This document shows, piece by piece, positions 37,018 through 47,541 of a stretch of DNA of 64,000 nt. Position numbers and translations under genes: made by a program. Below the pieces are notes generated by a model, which searched no databases, was not told the DNA's origin, and saw only the letters and a list, made by a program, of their open reading frames with translations. Each line of letters opens with the position of its first letter. Position 1 is the stretch's first letter. The DNA is from Duganella sp. CF458 (GTDB taxonomy: Bacteria > Pseudomonadota > Gammaproteobacteria > Burkholderiales > Burkholderiaceae_D), in contig NZ_FOOF01000007.1 in NCBI RefSeq assembly GCF_900113115.1, forward strand, positions 186,001 through 250,000, written 5' to 3'.

Positions 37018-38436
37018 TTACTTCAGCGAAGTAGCCACGTCAGACTCGAACTTGGCAAAGCGGGCATCGAGTTGCTTCAGCAGGCGCTGTTTGTCGGCCT
37101 CCGCCACGAAGCCGTAGCGGATGCTGTCATATGACAGCTTTTTCACTTCCGCGTAGCTGGTCTTGTAGCGGCTGGCGAACAGCAGGTACTCGTTCGACAG
37201 GGTATTGCGGCTGACACCGGTGTCGTCACTCGACAGAACGAAGGGTACGCCGTACTTGCGGTAAATATTGACCGGATGCGCCTCCCCTTTTACGCCGAGA
37301 ATGAACTCGTTCGAAGTCAGGTTCACTTCCACTGGAATATTTTTTTCGCGCATTTTCTTCAGGATCGCCAGCGGCTGGCGTTCGTGAGCGATGTCCATGC
37401 CGTGGCCGATACGCCTGGCGCCAGCCACATCCAGCGCTTCGGCGATGTGGAACTTCAAGCCTTCCGGTGGCACCTGGCCCAGGGCCAGCTCGCCGGCGTG
37501 CAGCGAGAGCTTCACGTTGGGATATTTAGCGCTCAGGAATTTGTACATGCGCATATGCAGGCTGTAGTCGCGCATCGACACGGGATAATGCTCGGCGCCC
37601 ACAATATTGACCGACACCACTTTCGGGTTTTGGCTAGCAATCTTGAAGCCGGCTGCCATCTGCGAGAACACGATCGACGGCGACAGGAAGCGCAGCACGA
37701 ACGGCTGGTAGCGCATGGTGAAGTTCTCGTCGTCGATGCCGGCGCTGCTGCTGTCAACGTAGGCGCTGTAGTCGGCAATGCCCTTGTTGAACGCCGGGCT
37801 GGCTTCCAGCTTGGCCAGGTAGGCGGCAAAGGCTGCTTCATCGGTCAGCTTGCCATCGAATTCGGCGTCGAACGTGATCGGGGCGATCTCGAACACGGTT
37901 TCGATGTAGCCGACATTTTCCGCGATCGCGCGCTCTTTCAGGCGCTTCTGGCCATCATTGCCATTGGTGGAAGCAACCCCGTCAAAGCGCAGGAAGGTGG
38001 TGAAGAAGGCCAGGTCCGGCGCCAGCTGGTCTTCGCTATGATTGTAGAAGTCCATGGTGGACCACTTGTGCATCAGCGAACGGTAGGCCAGCGGGTCTTT
38101 TTCCAGCTCGGCAACGGTTGCGCAGTTCTTGCGGTCGGCGGCCTTGTCGGTCTGAACGATCCAGGTGGTCTTGTCGACGCAGTACCCCAGCTTGTCGACC
38201 CATTCCAGATATTGCTCGGCATAGATGGAACCGGAGTAATGGTGGTGCAGGTCGGCGCCCTTCGGCATATTGTTGAAGAACATGGCCAGTTCGGCGGTCT
38301 TCGGCGCCGGGCCGGAGACCAGGGAGGCGAAGTGGCGCGCGGTAATCTCGGCGTTCGATGCTGCGCCGGCGGGCGCGGCGAAAGCGGCCGCAATTGCCGT
38401 GGCGATCACCATTCCGGTCAGGTTCTTCTTTTGCAT
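37018..38436 (-). CDS. Exported adenosine deaminase-family protein (ADGF-like)
   Basis: 472 aa. A signal peptide at the N-terminus (MQKKNLTGMVIATAIAAAFA, then APAGAA) places it outside the cytoplasm, unlike classic Add. The metal and catalytic motifs of the adenosine/AMP deaminase family are all present: ADLHHHYSGS (His64 and His66), SLHAGE, RRIGHGMD and SSDDTGVS. The extra N-terminal region and large insert resemble the adenosine-deaminase growth-factor type. It should convert adenosine or deoxyadenosine to inosine forms before uptake. The guanine deaminase gene ends 13 bases upstream, so it is likely the last gene of the puuE-xdhABC-guaD operon. Confidence 0.9.
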   Translation of the reverse strand: MQKKNLTGMVIATAIAAAFAAPAGAASNAEITARHFASLVSGPAPKTAELAMFFNNMPKGADLHHHYSGSIYAEQYLEWVDKLGYCVDKTTWIVQTDKAADRKNCATVAELEKDPLAYRSLMHKWSTMDFYNHSEDQLAPDLAFFTTFLRFDGVASTNGNDGQKRLKERAIAENVGYIETVFEIAPITFDAEFDGKLTDEAAFAAYLAKLEASPAFNKGIADYSAYVDSSSAGIDDENFTMRYQPFVLRFLSPSIVFSQMAAGFKIASQNPKVVSVNIVGAEHYPVSMRDYSLHMRMYKFLSAKYPNVKLSLHAGELALGQVPPEGLKFHIAEALDVAGARRIGHGMDIAHERQPLAILKKMREKNIPVEVNLTSNEFILGVKGEAHPVNIYRKYGVPFVLSSDDTGVSRNTLSNEYLLFASRYKTSYAEVKKLSYDSIRYGFVAEADKQRLLKQLDARFAKFESDVATSLK

Positions 38437-38449
38437 GGGCGTTCCCTTA

Positions 38450-39757
38450 TCAGTGTGCTTGGTGGACCAGCCGCCCTGCCGAATACGTCGCCGCGATGGC
38501 GCGGTCGTCCCCCAGTAGCGCCAGTGCGAACAGCTGTTCTTCCAGGCTGTCGGTATTGGCGCTGCGGCGTGCCAGCAGCGGCGTGGCCTGCGGGTCGATC
38601 ACGATAAAGTCCGCTTCGCGGCCGGCGGCAAAACTGCCGATCGTGTCTTCCAGGTGCAGGCTGCGCGCGGCGCCCAGCGTCGCCAGGTAGAACATGCGCA
38701 TGGCAGGCAGGTAGCTGCCCTTCAAGCGCGCTACTTTATAGGCTTCATTCATCGTTTGCAACATGCTGAACGAAGTGCCCGCGCCGACGTCGGTGGCTAG
38801 CGACAGCAGCATGCCGGCCTTGTCGGCCTGCTCGAAGTCGAACAGGCCGGAACCGAGGAACAGGTTGGAGGTCGGGCAAACGGCGGCGGCCGACTTGGTT
38901 TCAGCCATGCGCGCGCGGTCGGTTTCATCGAGCCAGATGCAGTGGCCATAGACGGCGCGCGGGCGCATCATGCCATAGCGGTCGTACACGTCGAGGTAGC
39001 TGCGCGCCTGCGGAAACAGGGTCTTGACCCAGGCGCATTCTTCCTTGTTTTCCGAGACGTGGGTCTGCAGGAAAGTGTCCGGGTATTTCTGCGCCAGCGC
39101 GCCGGCCAGTTGCAACTGGGCTTCGGTCGAAGTCGGAGCAAAGCGCGGGGTGATCGCATACAGCGACCGGCCCTTCTTATGCCAGCGCTGGATCAGGGCT
39201 TCGGTTTCTTCCGCGCCGCGTTCGGCGGTATCGCACAGGAAGTCGGGACAATGACGGTCCATCATGACTTTGCCGGCGATCATGCGCAAATCGCGCTTTC
39301 CGCTGGCGCTAAAGAAGGCGTCCACCGATTGCGGGTGCACCGTGCCATAGACCATGGCGGTGGTGGTGCCGTTGCGCAGCAACTCATCGAGGAAGAACTC
39401 GGCCACCTGGGCGCCATGCGCCGGGTCCGCGAACTGGCGCTCGGTCGGGAAGGTGTATTGCTCCAGCCATGGCAGCAGCCCGGGCGCCGGCGAGGCGATC
39501 ATGTCGGTCTGCGGGTAATGCACGTGGCTGTCGATAAAGCCGGGCATGACGATCTTGCCGCGGTAGTCCTGCACTTCCGTTCCTGGCGGCAGGGTTGGCG
39601 CCAGTGTGGCGTAGTCGCCGGCAGCCTGCACCTTGCCGTCGGCCACGATCAGCAGCCCGTCTTCGTGCCAGGCGTGGGCGCGTTCGATAAAGGCTGGATC
39701 GGCGTGAAAATGCAGCAAGCCTGCTCGATAGGCTTGCACGCTGGTGGTTTTGCTCAT
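38450..39757 (-). CDS. guaD: Guanine deaminase
   Basis: 435 aa, of the amidohydrolase superfamily. It converts guanine to xanthine and ammonia. Metal ligands can be seen in DSHVHYPQTDM (HxH), LQTHVSENKEE, VYGHCIWLDE and SLATDVGAGTSFSMLQT. The substrate-binding 'ITPRFAPTSTEAQL' and CPTSNLFLGSGLFD are typical of bacterial guanine deaminases of about 430-450 residues. It starts 3 bases after xdhC, so xanthine made here can go straight to xanthine dehydrogenase. Confidence 0.96.
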   Translation of the reverse strand: MSKTTSVQAYRAGLLHFHADPAFIERAHAWHEDGLLIVADGKVQAAGDYATLAPTLPPGTEVQDYRGKIVMPGFIDSHVHYPQTDMIASPAPGLLPWLEQYTFPTERQFADPAHGAQVAEFFLDELLRNGTTTAMVYGTVHPQSVDAFFSASGKRDLRMIAGKVMMDRHCPDFLCDTAERGAEETEALIQRWHKKGRSLYAITPRFAPTSTEAQLQLAGALAQKYPDTFLQTHVSENKEECAWVKTLFPQARSYLDVYDRYGMMRPRAVYGHCIWLDETDRARMAETKSAAAVCPTSNLFLGSGLFDFEQADKAGMLLSLATDVGAGTSFSMLQTMNEAYKVARLKGSYLPAMRMFYLATLGAARSLHLEDTIGSFAAGREADFIVIDPQATPLLARRSANTDSLEEQLFALALLGDDRAIAATYSAGRLVHQAH

Positions 39758-39760
39758 TGC

Positions 39761-40684
39761 TTAGTCTTTCGCCTGGGATTCCCAGACCATCAGTAATTGG
39801 GCGGCCACCGAGGCGGCGATCACCGCTGGGGCCTTGTCGATGATACCCGGTAGGCCGATCGGGCATACCATGTTTTGCGTGCTCAAGCCTTTTACTTCCA
39901 GGCGGGAGGTGAACTGGGCGCGCTTGGTCTTGGAGCCGATCAGGCCGAACCAGCCGACCTTGGGGCGACGCAGGATGGCTTCGGTCAGTTGCAGGTCCAG
40001 CGCGTGGCTGTGGGTCAGGACCAGGTAGCTGGCACCGTCAGGCGCCTCATCGACGCAAGCTTCCGGCGTATCGGTGGCCTCGATGGTGACGTTGCCAGGC
40101 ACTTCGGCGGGGAATATGGCGTCGCGCTCGTCGACCCAGGTGACGGTACATGGCAGTTCGGCCAGCGCGCGCACGATGGCGGCGCCGACGTGGCCCGCGC
40201 CAAACAGGACCAGGTGTGCCCGCGGGGCTTTCACCGTGTCGATCAGCCAGCGGCGGCCGTTGGCGTCGGTGTGGATGTGGGTTTCCTTGTGCTGTTCGTC
40301 GACGAGCCGGCACTCCATTTCGCCGTCAATGGCCGTGATGCGGCAGCTATCTTCCTTGCGCCGCTGGCGGAATTGCTCCATGACGCCGGCGAGTCCGCCC
40401 TGGATCGGCTCGAACAACAGCCAGACCACGCCGCCGCAGCATTGGCCCAGTGCAGGACCGAGTGGGAAGCGTTCCAGGTACGGCGCTGCCGCGCGCGTCC
40501 CGGCCAATATGTCGCGGGCGATGGCGAAGGCTTTATGCTCCAGGTGGCCGCCGCCGATCGTGTCGAACTGGCTGTTGGCGGTGACCAGCATATGCGTTCC
40601 CGCTTCGCGCGGCACCGAACCTTCGGCGCGCGCGACCGTGACGAGTACCGCCGGTTCCCCGGCTGGCGTCAACCAGTCAGCCAT
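39761..40684 (-). CDS. xdhC: Xanthine dehydrogenase accessory protein
   Basis: 307 aa. XdhC binds the molybdenum cofactor, has it sulfurated and hands it to XdhB. The chosen start MADWLTPAGEPAVLVTVARA (40684) is one base past the xdhB stop; a start at 40717 would overlap xdhB by 32 bases. The N-terminal XdhC/CoxI domain has AEGSVPREAGTHMLVT and 'IGGGHLEHKAF', with 'LGPALGQCCGGVVWLLFE' as cofactor-binding Cys motif. The C-terminal Rossmann-like domain has LFGAGHVGAAIVRALAELP and 'LTHSHALDLQL'. Confidence 0.95.
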   Translation of the reverse strand: MADWLTPAGEPAVLVTVARAEGSVPREAGTHMLVTANSQFDTIGGGHLEHKAFAIARDILAGTRAAAPYLERFPLGPALGQCCGGVVWLLFEPIQGGLAGVMEQFRQRRKEDSCRITAIDGEMECRLVDEQHKETHIHTDANGRRWLIDTVKAPRAHLVLFGAGHVGAAIVRALAELPCTVTWVDERDAIFPAEVPGNVTIEATDTPEACVDEAPDGASYLVLTHSHALDLQLTEAILRRPKVGWFGLIGSKTKRAQFTSRLEVKGLSTQNMVCPIGLPGIIDKAPAVIAASVAAQLLMVWESQAKD

Positions 40685-40685
40685 G

Positions 40686-43028
40686 TCATCCTGCCGCGGA
40701 AGTGGATACAGCTTCAACTGCCGCGATGGCGCGCAGGATTTCTTCGCTGGTCGCAGGCGCGTTCAGCGGTGGATTGACGCGATGCCCGCCGACTGCGGAA
40801 ATCGCATCGCGAATGGCAAAGAACACCGAGAACGGCAGCAGCAGCGGCGGCTCGCCCACCGCTTTCGAGCGATGGATCGAATCTTCCACATTGCGGTTCT
40901 GGAACAGCTTGACGCGGAAATCTTCCGGGCAATCGGAAATCCCGGGAATCTTGTAGGTGGACGGTGCATGCGTCATCAGCTTGCCGGCGCCGTTCCACCA
41001 CAACTGCTCGGTGGTCAGCCAGCCCATGCCCTGGATGAAGGCGCCTTCGACCTGGCCGACATCGATGGCCGGATTCAGCGACTGGCCTGCATCGTACAGC
41101 GCGTCGGCACGCAGCAGCTTCCATTCGCCGGTCAGCGTGTCGACCACCACTTCCGCCACGGCGGCGCCGTAAGCGTAGTAGGAGAACGGATGACCGTTCA
41201 TGGTCTTCGGGTCCCAATGCAGGTTCGGCGTTGCATAGAAGCCGTCGGACCAAAGCTGCACGCGGGCCAGGTAAGCCTTCTGCACCAGCGCTTCAAACGG
41301 CACGCTCTGGCCGTTCACATGAACTTCGTTGGCGAAGAAGCGCACGTCGGCAGCCTCGCCGCCCAGCGTCTTGGCGGCAAATGCGGCCAAGCGATCGCGG
41401 ATCTGGCGCGCCGCATCCTGCGCCGCCTTGCCGTTCAGGTCCGCGCCGGTGGATGCCGCCGTTGCCGAAGTATTCGCCACCTTGCTGGTATCGGTCGCCG
41501 TGATGCGCACGCGCTCCAGGTCCAGTCCCAGTTCGTGTGCAACCACCTGCAGCACCTTGGTGTTGATGCCCTGCCCCATCTCGGTGCCGCCATGATTGAC
41601 CAGCACCGATCCGTCAACATACACGTGCACCAGCGCGCCGGCCTGGTTCAGGTGGGTCACGTTGAAGGCAATGCCGAACTTGACCGGGGTCAGCGCCAGG
41701 CCGCGCTTCAGCACCGGGCTGGCCGCGTTGTAGGCAGTCACCGCAGCACGGCGCGCGCGGTACTCGCTGCTTTGCTCCAGCTCCGCCACCAGTTCGTGGA
41801 TCACGTTGTCGACAATCACCTGGCGATAAGGCGTTTCATTGCGCTCGGTCTTGCCGTAGAAATTCAGGCGGCGGATATCCAGCGGGTCTTGTCCCAGGTT
41901 GCGCGCGATCTCATCGATCACGTATTCGATCGCAATCGCGCCTTGCGGGCCGCCGAAGCCGCGGAAGGCGGTATTCGACTGGGTATTGGTCTTGCCGCAA
42001 GCAGCGTGGATCTCCACGTCCGACAGGTAATAAGTATTGTCGAAGTGGCAGACCGCGCGCGTTGCAACGGGGCCTGACAGGTCGGCCGAATAGCCGGCGC
42101 GCGAGGTCATGTCGACTTTGGCCGCCACGATGCGGCCCGTGTCGTCGTAGCCGACTTCGTATTCGTAATAGAAGCAGTGGCGCTTGCCGGTCACCAGCAT
42201 GTCGTCATCACGGTCGGCGCGCAGCTTGACAGGCTTGCCGGTGCGTTGGGCAGCAATGGCCGCGGCAGCAGCCCATAGCGCCGATTGCGATTCCTTGCCG
42301 CCGAAACCACCACCCATGCGGCGGCACTCCACCGTCACATGGTGCGAGTGCAGGCCGAGTGCATGCGCCACCACGTGCTGCATTTCGCTTGGGTGCTGGG
42401 TCGAGCATTGCACCAGCATGGCCCGGCCTTCTTTCGGGATGGCGTAGGCAATCTGCCCTTCCAGATAAAACTGTTCCTGGCCACCGACGTAAAGCTGGCC
42501 CTTGACCGTGTGCGGCGCTGTTTCAAACGCTGCCTGCGCGTCGCCGCGCAGCAGCTTCATTGGCGGCAGCACATACGAGGCGGCCGCCTTGGCTTGCTGC
42601 GGGGTCAGGATGGCCGGCAGCTCCTCGTAGTCGACCACGCCGCGCTTGGCGGCGCGGCGCGCATTGGTGTGCGAATCGGCGACCACCAGGAAGATCGGCT
42701 GGCCGACATACTGCACCAGGCCATCGGCCAGGATCGGGTCGTCGTGGATGATCGGACCGCAGTCATTGATGCCGGGGATGTCGGACACCGTGTACACCGC
42801 GACCACGCCGGGCGCGGCGCGCACCGCATCCAGGTCCAGCGAAGTGATGCGTGCGTGGGCCTTGGACGACAGGCCCAGCGCCGCATGCAGCGTGCCGTGC
42901 AGTTCGGGAATATCGTCGGTATACGTCGCCTGGCCAAGCACGTGCAGCTCGGCCGATTCGTGCGCGCGCGGAATGCCGACGCCGGTCCAGGTGGCGGCCT
43001 TCAGTTCAGGCGTGACGGGATGGTTCAT
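40686..43028 (-). CDS. xdhB: Xanthine dehydrogenase, molybdopterin-binding large subunit
   Basis: 780 aa. It oxidises hypoxanthine to xanthine and xanthine to urate. The N-terminal hammerhead domain (ESAELHVLGQATYTDDIPEL) is followed by molybdopterin-binding domains with CRRMGGGFGGKESQSALWAA, 'TAFRGFGGPQGAIAIEYVID' (substrate Arg), 'NHGGTEMGQGINTKVLQVVA' and near the end KAVGEPPLLLPFSVFFAIRD, with Glu of GEPPL as the catalytic base. It lies 9 bases after xdhA and 1 base before xdhC. Confidence 0.97.
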   Translation of the reverse strand: MNHPVTPELKAATWTGVGIPRAHESAELHVLGQATYTDDIPELHGTLHAALGLSSKAHARITSLDLDAVRAAPGVVAVYTVSDIPGINDCGPIIHDDPILADGLVQYVGQPIFLVVADSHTNARRAAKRGVVDYEELPAILTPQQAKAAASYVLPPMKLLRGDAQAAFETAPHTVKGQLYVGGQEQFYLEGQIAYAIPKEGRAMLVQCSTQHPSEMQHVVAHALGLHSHHVTVECRRMGGGFGGKESQSALWAAAAAIAAQRTGKPVKLRADRDDDMLVTGKRHCFYYEYEVGYDDTGRIVAAKVDMTSRAGYSADLSGPVATRAVCHFDNTYYLSDVEIHAACGKTNTQSNTAFRGFGGPQGAIAIEYVIDEIARNLGQDPLDIRRLNFYGKTERNETPYRQVIVDNVIHELVAELEQSSEYRARRAAVTAYNAASPVLKRGLALTPVKFGIAFNVTHLNQAGALVHVYVDGSVLVNHGGTEMGQGINTKVLQVVAHELGLDLERVRITATDTSKVANTSATAASTGADLNGKAAQDAARQIRDRLAAFAAKTLGGEAADVRFFANEVHVNGQSVPFEALVQKAYLARVQLWSDGFYATPNLHWDPKTMNGHPFSYYAYGAAVAEVVVDTLTGEWKLLRADALYDAGQSLNPAIDVGQVEGAFIQGMGWLTTEQLWWNGAGKLMTHAPSTYKIPGISDCPEDFRVKLFQNRNVEDSIHRSKAVGEPPLLLPFSVFFAIRDAISAVGGHRVNPPLNAPATSEEILRAIAAVEAVSTSAAG

Positions 43029-43037
43029 GCTGTCTCC

Positions 43038-44504
<1,467 letters not shown>

Positions 44505-44582
44505 CTTGTCCTCGCAGGTCTCCTAGCTTGCAAGATAACATTACCGCACCCCTACCTTATAAGAAATCTCTGATTTTGAATA

Positions 44583-45533
44583 TCAGGCGTTTCGCATATA
44601 AGGATGATGCTTGTGCCAATGCTCGGCAATGTCGATGCGGCGCGTGATCCACACCTTGTCATGGCTTTGCACATAATCGAGGAAGCGCGCCAATGCGGCA
44701 GCGCGCGCCGGACGGCCGACCAGGCGGCAATGCAGGCCGATCGACAGCATTTTTGGCTGGTTCAGGCCATTCGGGTCCCCTTCCTTATAGAGTACGTCGA
44801 ATGCGTCCTTGAGGTAATCGAAGAATTGGGTGCCACTGTTAAAGCCTTGCATGGCGGCAAAGCGCATATCGTTGGTGTCGAGCGTGTACGGCACGATCAG
44901 TTGCGGCGCGACGGCCGGCTTGCCGTCGGCACCGGTATGCGCCACTTCCTGCCAGAACGGCAAGTCGTCGCCGTAATAATCGGCGTCATAGCGGAATCCG
45001 CCGTGCTCGACCACCAGGCGCCGCGTATTGGGCGAGTCACGGCCGGTGTACCAGCCCAGCGGCGCGCTGCCGGTCAGCTCCTTGATGATCCGTACCGCCT
45101 CCCGCATCTGTGCGCGCTCGGTTTCCTCATCCATGTTCTGGTACGTGATCCAGCGCAGGCCGTGGCAGGCGATTTCGTGGCCCAGTTCCTGGAAAGCGGC
45201 CACCGCTTCCGGGTGACGCTGCAGTGCCATCGAGACGCCGAAGACGGTCAGCGGCAGCTTGCGCTCCTCGAACATGCGCAGCAGGCGCCACAGGCCGGCG
45301 CGCGAGCCGTATTCGTAAATCGACTCCATGCTCATGTGACGGTTGGGGAAGGCCGCAGCGCCGATGATCTCGGACAGGAAGGTCTCCGAGGCCTGATCGC
45401 CGTGCAGCACGCAGTTCTCGCCGCCCTCTTCGTAATTCAGCACGAATTGCAGGGCCACGCGGGCCTGGCCCGGCCATTGGGGATGGGGTGGATTGGGGCC
45501 GTAGCCGACGAGGTCGCGAGGGTAGTTGCTCAT
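44583..45533 (-). CDS. puuE: Allantoinase of the polysaccharide-deacetylase type
   Basis: 316 aa, typical length. PuuE hydrolyses allantoin to allantoate with a NodB fold, unlike amidohydrolase allantoinases. Signs: the start MSNYPRDLVGYGPNPPHPQW, the family-typical 'ALQFVLNYEEGGENCVLHGD', 'GLRWITYQNMDEETERAQMR' and 'LGWYTGRDSPNTRRLVVEHG'. It is divergent from hiuH and upstream of xdhABC, so it belongs to the urate/allantoin branch. Confidence 0.94.
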   Translation of the reverse strand: MSNYPRDLVGYGPNPPHPQWPGQARVALQFVLNYEEGGENCVLHGDQASETFLSEIIGAAAFPNRHMSMESIYEYGSRAGLWRLLRMFEERKLPLTVFGVSMALQRHPEAVAAFQELGHEIACHGLRWITYQNMDEETERAQMREAVRIIKELTGSAPLGWYTGRDSPNTRRLVVEHGGFRYDADYYGDDLPFWQEVAHTGADGKPAVAPQLIVPYTLDTNDMRFAAMQGFNSGTQFFDYLKDAFDVLYKEGDPNGLNQPKMLSIGLHCRLVGRPARAAALARFLDYVQSHDKVWITRRIDIAEHWHKHHPYMRNA

Positions 45534-45626
45534 GATGGTCCGTGATCAAAGGTATACGCACAATAATATATTGGCGTTATGGCACCGGTATATGATCTGC
45601 CGGATAAGCAAAATAAGGAATACAAA
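45534..45626. promoter_or_regulatory. Divergent promoter region between puuE and hiuH
   Basis: A 93-base AT-rich gap. GGTATA occurs twice (about 45551 and 45589), flanking a central ATAATATATT, which looks like a shared operator/promoter for both directions. No hexamer pair is fixed. AAGGAA precedes the hiuH start. Confidence 0.4.
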
Positions 45627-45980
45627 ATGGGAAAACTGAGCACGCACGTACTCGATACCGCCAACGGACGTCCTGCCGCCGGCGTGCACGTGGCGCTGTA
45701 TGCGCTGGCCGGCAGCGGCCGCACGCTGTTAAAGGAAGACGTGACCAATGCCGATGGCCGCTGCGGCGCGCCGCTGCTGGAGGGCGCCACCATGCAGCCC
45801 GGCCGCTATGAACTGGTGTTCGGCGCCGGAGACTATTTCGCGGCGCTGGGCGTGGAATTGCCGACGCCGCGCTTCATCGACCAGGTGACGATCACCTTCG
45901 GCATCGCCCATGCCGACCAGAATTACCACGTGCCGCTGGTGGTGTCGCCGTGGGCGTATTCGACCTACCGCGGCAGCTAG
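45627..45980 (+). CDS. hiuH: 5-hydroxyisourate hydrolase
   Basis: 117 aa from ATG 45627, preceded by AAGGAA; an upstream in-frame ATG (45579) adds 16 residues with no support. It opens 5-hydroxyisourate to OHCU. The transthyretin-like family marks are clear: [20 protein letters not shown] at the N-terminus, '[11 protein letters not shown]', '[17 protein letters not shown]' with the C-terminal YRGS tetrapeptide that separates hydrolases from transthyretin. No signal peptide. Its stop is one base from the convergent NuoB-like gene. Confidence 0.96.
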   Translation: MGKLSTHVLDTANGRPAAGVHVALYALAGSGRTLLKEDVTNADGRCGAPLLEGATMQPGRYELVFGAGDYFAALGVELPTPRFIDQVTITFGIAHADQNYHVPLVVSPWAYSTYRGS

Positions 45981-45981
45981 C

Positions 45982-46470
45982 CTAGTCGCGCAACATGACG
46001 GCGCGCTCGCCGCGCCGGGCTTTCCGCTGCAGCTGCACCAGGCCATACAGCAAGGCTTCCGGCGTCGGCGGGCAACCCGGCACATAGACGTCGACCGGCA
46101 CGATACGGTCGCAGCCGCGCACCACGGAATACGAATAGTGGTAATAGCCGCCGCCATTGGCGCAGGAGCCCATCGACACCACATAGCGCGGCTCGGCCAT
46201 CTGGTCGTAGACCTTGCGCATGGCGCGCGCCATCTTGTTGGTCAGGGTGCCGGCCACGATCATCAGGTCGGCCTGGCGCGGCGATGGCCGTGGGCACATG
46301 CCGAAACGGTCCATGTCATAGCGCGCCGCAGCGGCTTGCATCATCTCCACCGCACAGCAGGCCAGGCCGAAGCTCAGGTACCACAGGCTGTCGGTGCGGA
46401 CCGTTTCCATCAGCGCATCGAGCGAAGTGAGCACGTACCCGTCGCGCTCCAGAGTAGCTTCCAGTTCCAT
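45982..46470 (-). CDS. Orphan NuoB-like iron-sulfur protein
   Basis: 162 aa. It is a close relative of NADH-quinone oxidoreductase subunit B, with all ligands of cluster N2: Cys38-Cys39 ([10 protein letters not shown]), Cys103 ([10 protein letters not shown]) and Cys133 ([13 protein letters not shown]). No other Nuo subunit is nearby, so this is a second, stand-alone copy rather than part of the main nuo operon. It could replace NuoB in complex I or serve another electron-transfer complex. It is located next to urate-pathway genes but faces the other way. Confidence 0.9.
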   Translation of the reverse strand: MELEATLERDGYVLTSLDALMETVRTDSLWYLSFGLACCAVEMMQAAAARYDMDRFGMCPRPSPRQADLMIVAGTLTNKMARAMRKVYDQMAEPRYVVSMGSCANGGGYYHYSYSVVRGCDRIVPVDVYVPGCPPTPEALLYGLVQLQRKARRGERAVMLRD

Positions 46471-46550
46471 GTTATTCCCTTTTCAGTAGCGTCGCTACGA
46501 TAGCGGGGAGTGGTCGAAAAACATTGTATGGACGCGACACGCACGGCGGT

Positions 46551-47441
46551 CTAGTAATCCTCGCGGGTGACGATGGCGCGCGAGGCATCGTCGTAGCGCA
46601 ACAGGCGCAGGGCACCGCTGGCATCGCTGGCCGCCGCCATCAACGCCTTGGGCGCAAGACCTGTGAACAGCACGAAGTCGCGCACCATGTGGGCCTGGTC
46701 GTGGTAACCGCAATCGACCGCCAGCCGGGTCAACCCACCGTGGCGCAACGGCACGGCCACCATGCGCGACAAGGCGCGGATGTAGCGCATCATGCGGCGG
46801 CCGTCGCGGATGCTCTGGCCATAGCTGGCCATCACGCGCCGTTCGAGCTGGCGCACGCTGATGCCGAAGCGGCCAGCTATTTCATCGGTAGGCAGTGCCA
46901 GCAAAGCCGGCGGCAGCATGAACGGCGCCGGTCCACGTGCCAGCCGTTCCTCACGCGCCGCGAGACGCTGCAACAGCCAATCGCACATCAGCGCGACCCA
47001 GGCAGCACTATCGCCGCCGGCACGCAACTGGTCCTCCAACGCCGCCGCGCCGCGCCACTCGGGCGCCGCGTCGGCCAGCGGCACCACGACATCGCGCAAC
47101 TCGCCCAGCGGGATGTCGAACAGGCGGCCGAACTGGCCCGATTCGATCAGCGCGCTGATGAAGGTGGTGCCGGGCTCCCACACGGCGGGAAAGTGCTGCG
47201 TCAGCGGACCGGTGACGAAGGGCGCGCCGTACAGCCGCTCGCGGCCATCGGCTTCCACGAAGCGCGAACCGCCGCGGATGAAGAAGGTGACCATGGGACA
47301 GGGTGAAGCGGGCACCAGTACGGCGCCCGGGCTAGACAGCTCGACATGGAAATAGCGCACCACGCCCGCCAGCCTGGGCGGCGGGGCTATGGCCAGGCGC
47401 ATCGGCGCCAGAATCGCATCCACATCACGCATGGCCAGCAT
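46551..47441 (-). CDS. AraC-family transcriptional regulator
   Basis: 296 aa from ATG 47441; a longer start at 47504 and a shorter one at 47432 are possible. No Shine-Dalgarno stands before 47441, and TATAAT lies immediately upstream, which may point to a leaderless or different start. The N-terminal domain (VVRYFHVELSSPGAVLVPAS, 'VTFFIRGGSRFVE') is of the DUF6597/cupin-like kind. The C-terminal HTH pair has 'DEIAGRFGISVRQLERRVMA' and 'LAVDCGYHDQAHMVRDFVLF'. It stands alone; target unknown. Confidence 0.85.
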   Translation of the reverse strand: MLAMRDVDAILAPMRLAIAPPPRLAGVVRYFHVELSSPGAVLVPASPCPMVTFFIRGGSRFVEADGRERLYGAPFVTGPLTQHFPAVWEPGTTFISALIESGQFGRLFDIPLGELRDVVVPLADAAPEWRGAAALEDQLRAGGDSAAWVALMCDWLLQRLAAREERLARGPAPFMLPPALLALPTDEIAGRFGISVRQLERRVMASYGQSIRDGRRMMRYIRALSRMVAVPLRHGGLTRLAVDCGYHDQAHMVRDFVLFTGLAPKALMAAASDASGALRLLRYDDASRAIVTREDY

Positions 47442-47541
47442 TATAGGAGGCTTCGATGGTGCGTGCTGGCGGCGGGCCGGCGGCGCGGCCGGCGGGGTCG
47501 CCATGGTAGAATCGCCCTCTTACTGACTCGTCTTTACGACC

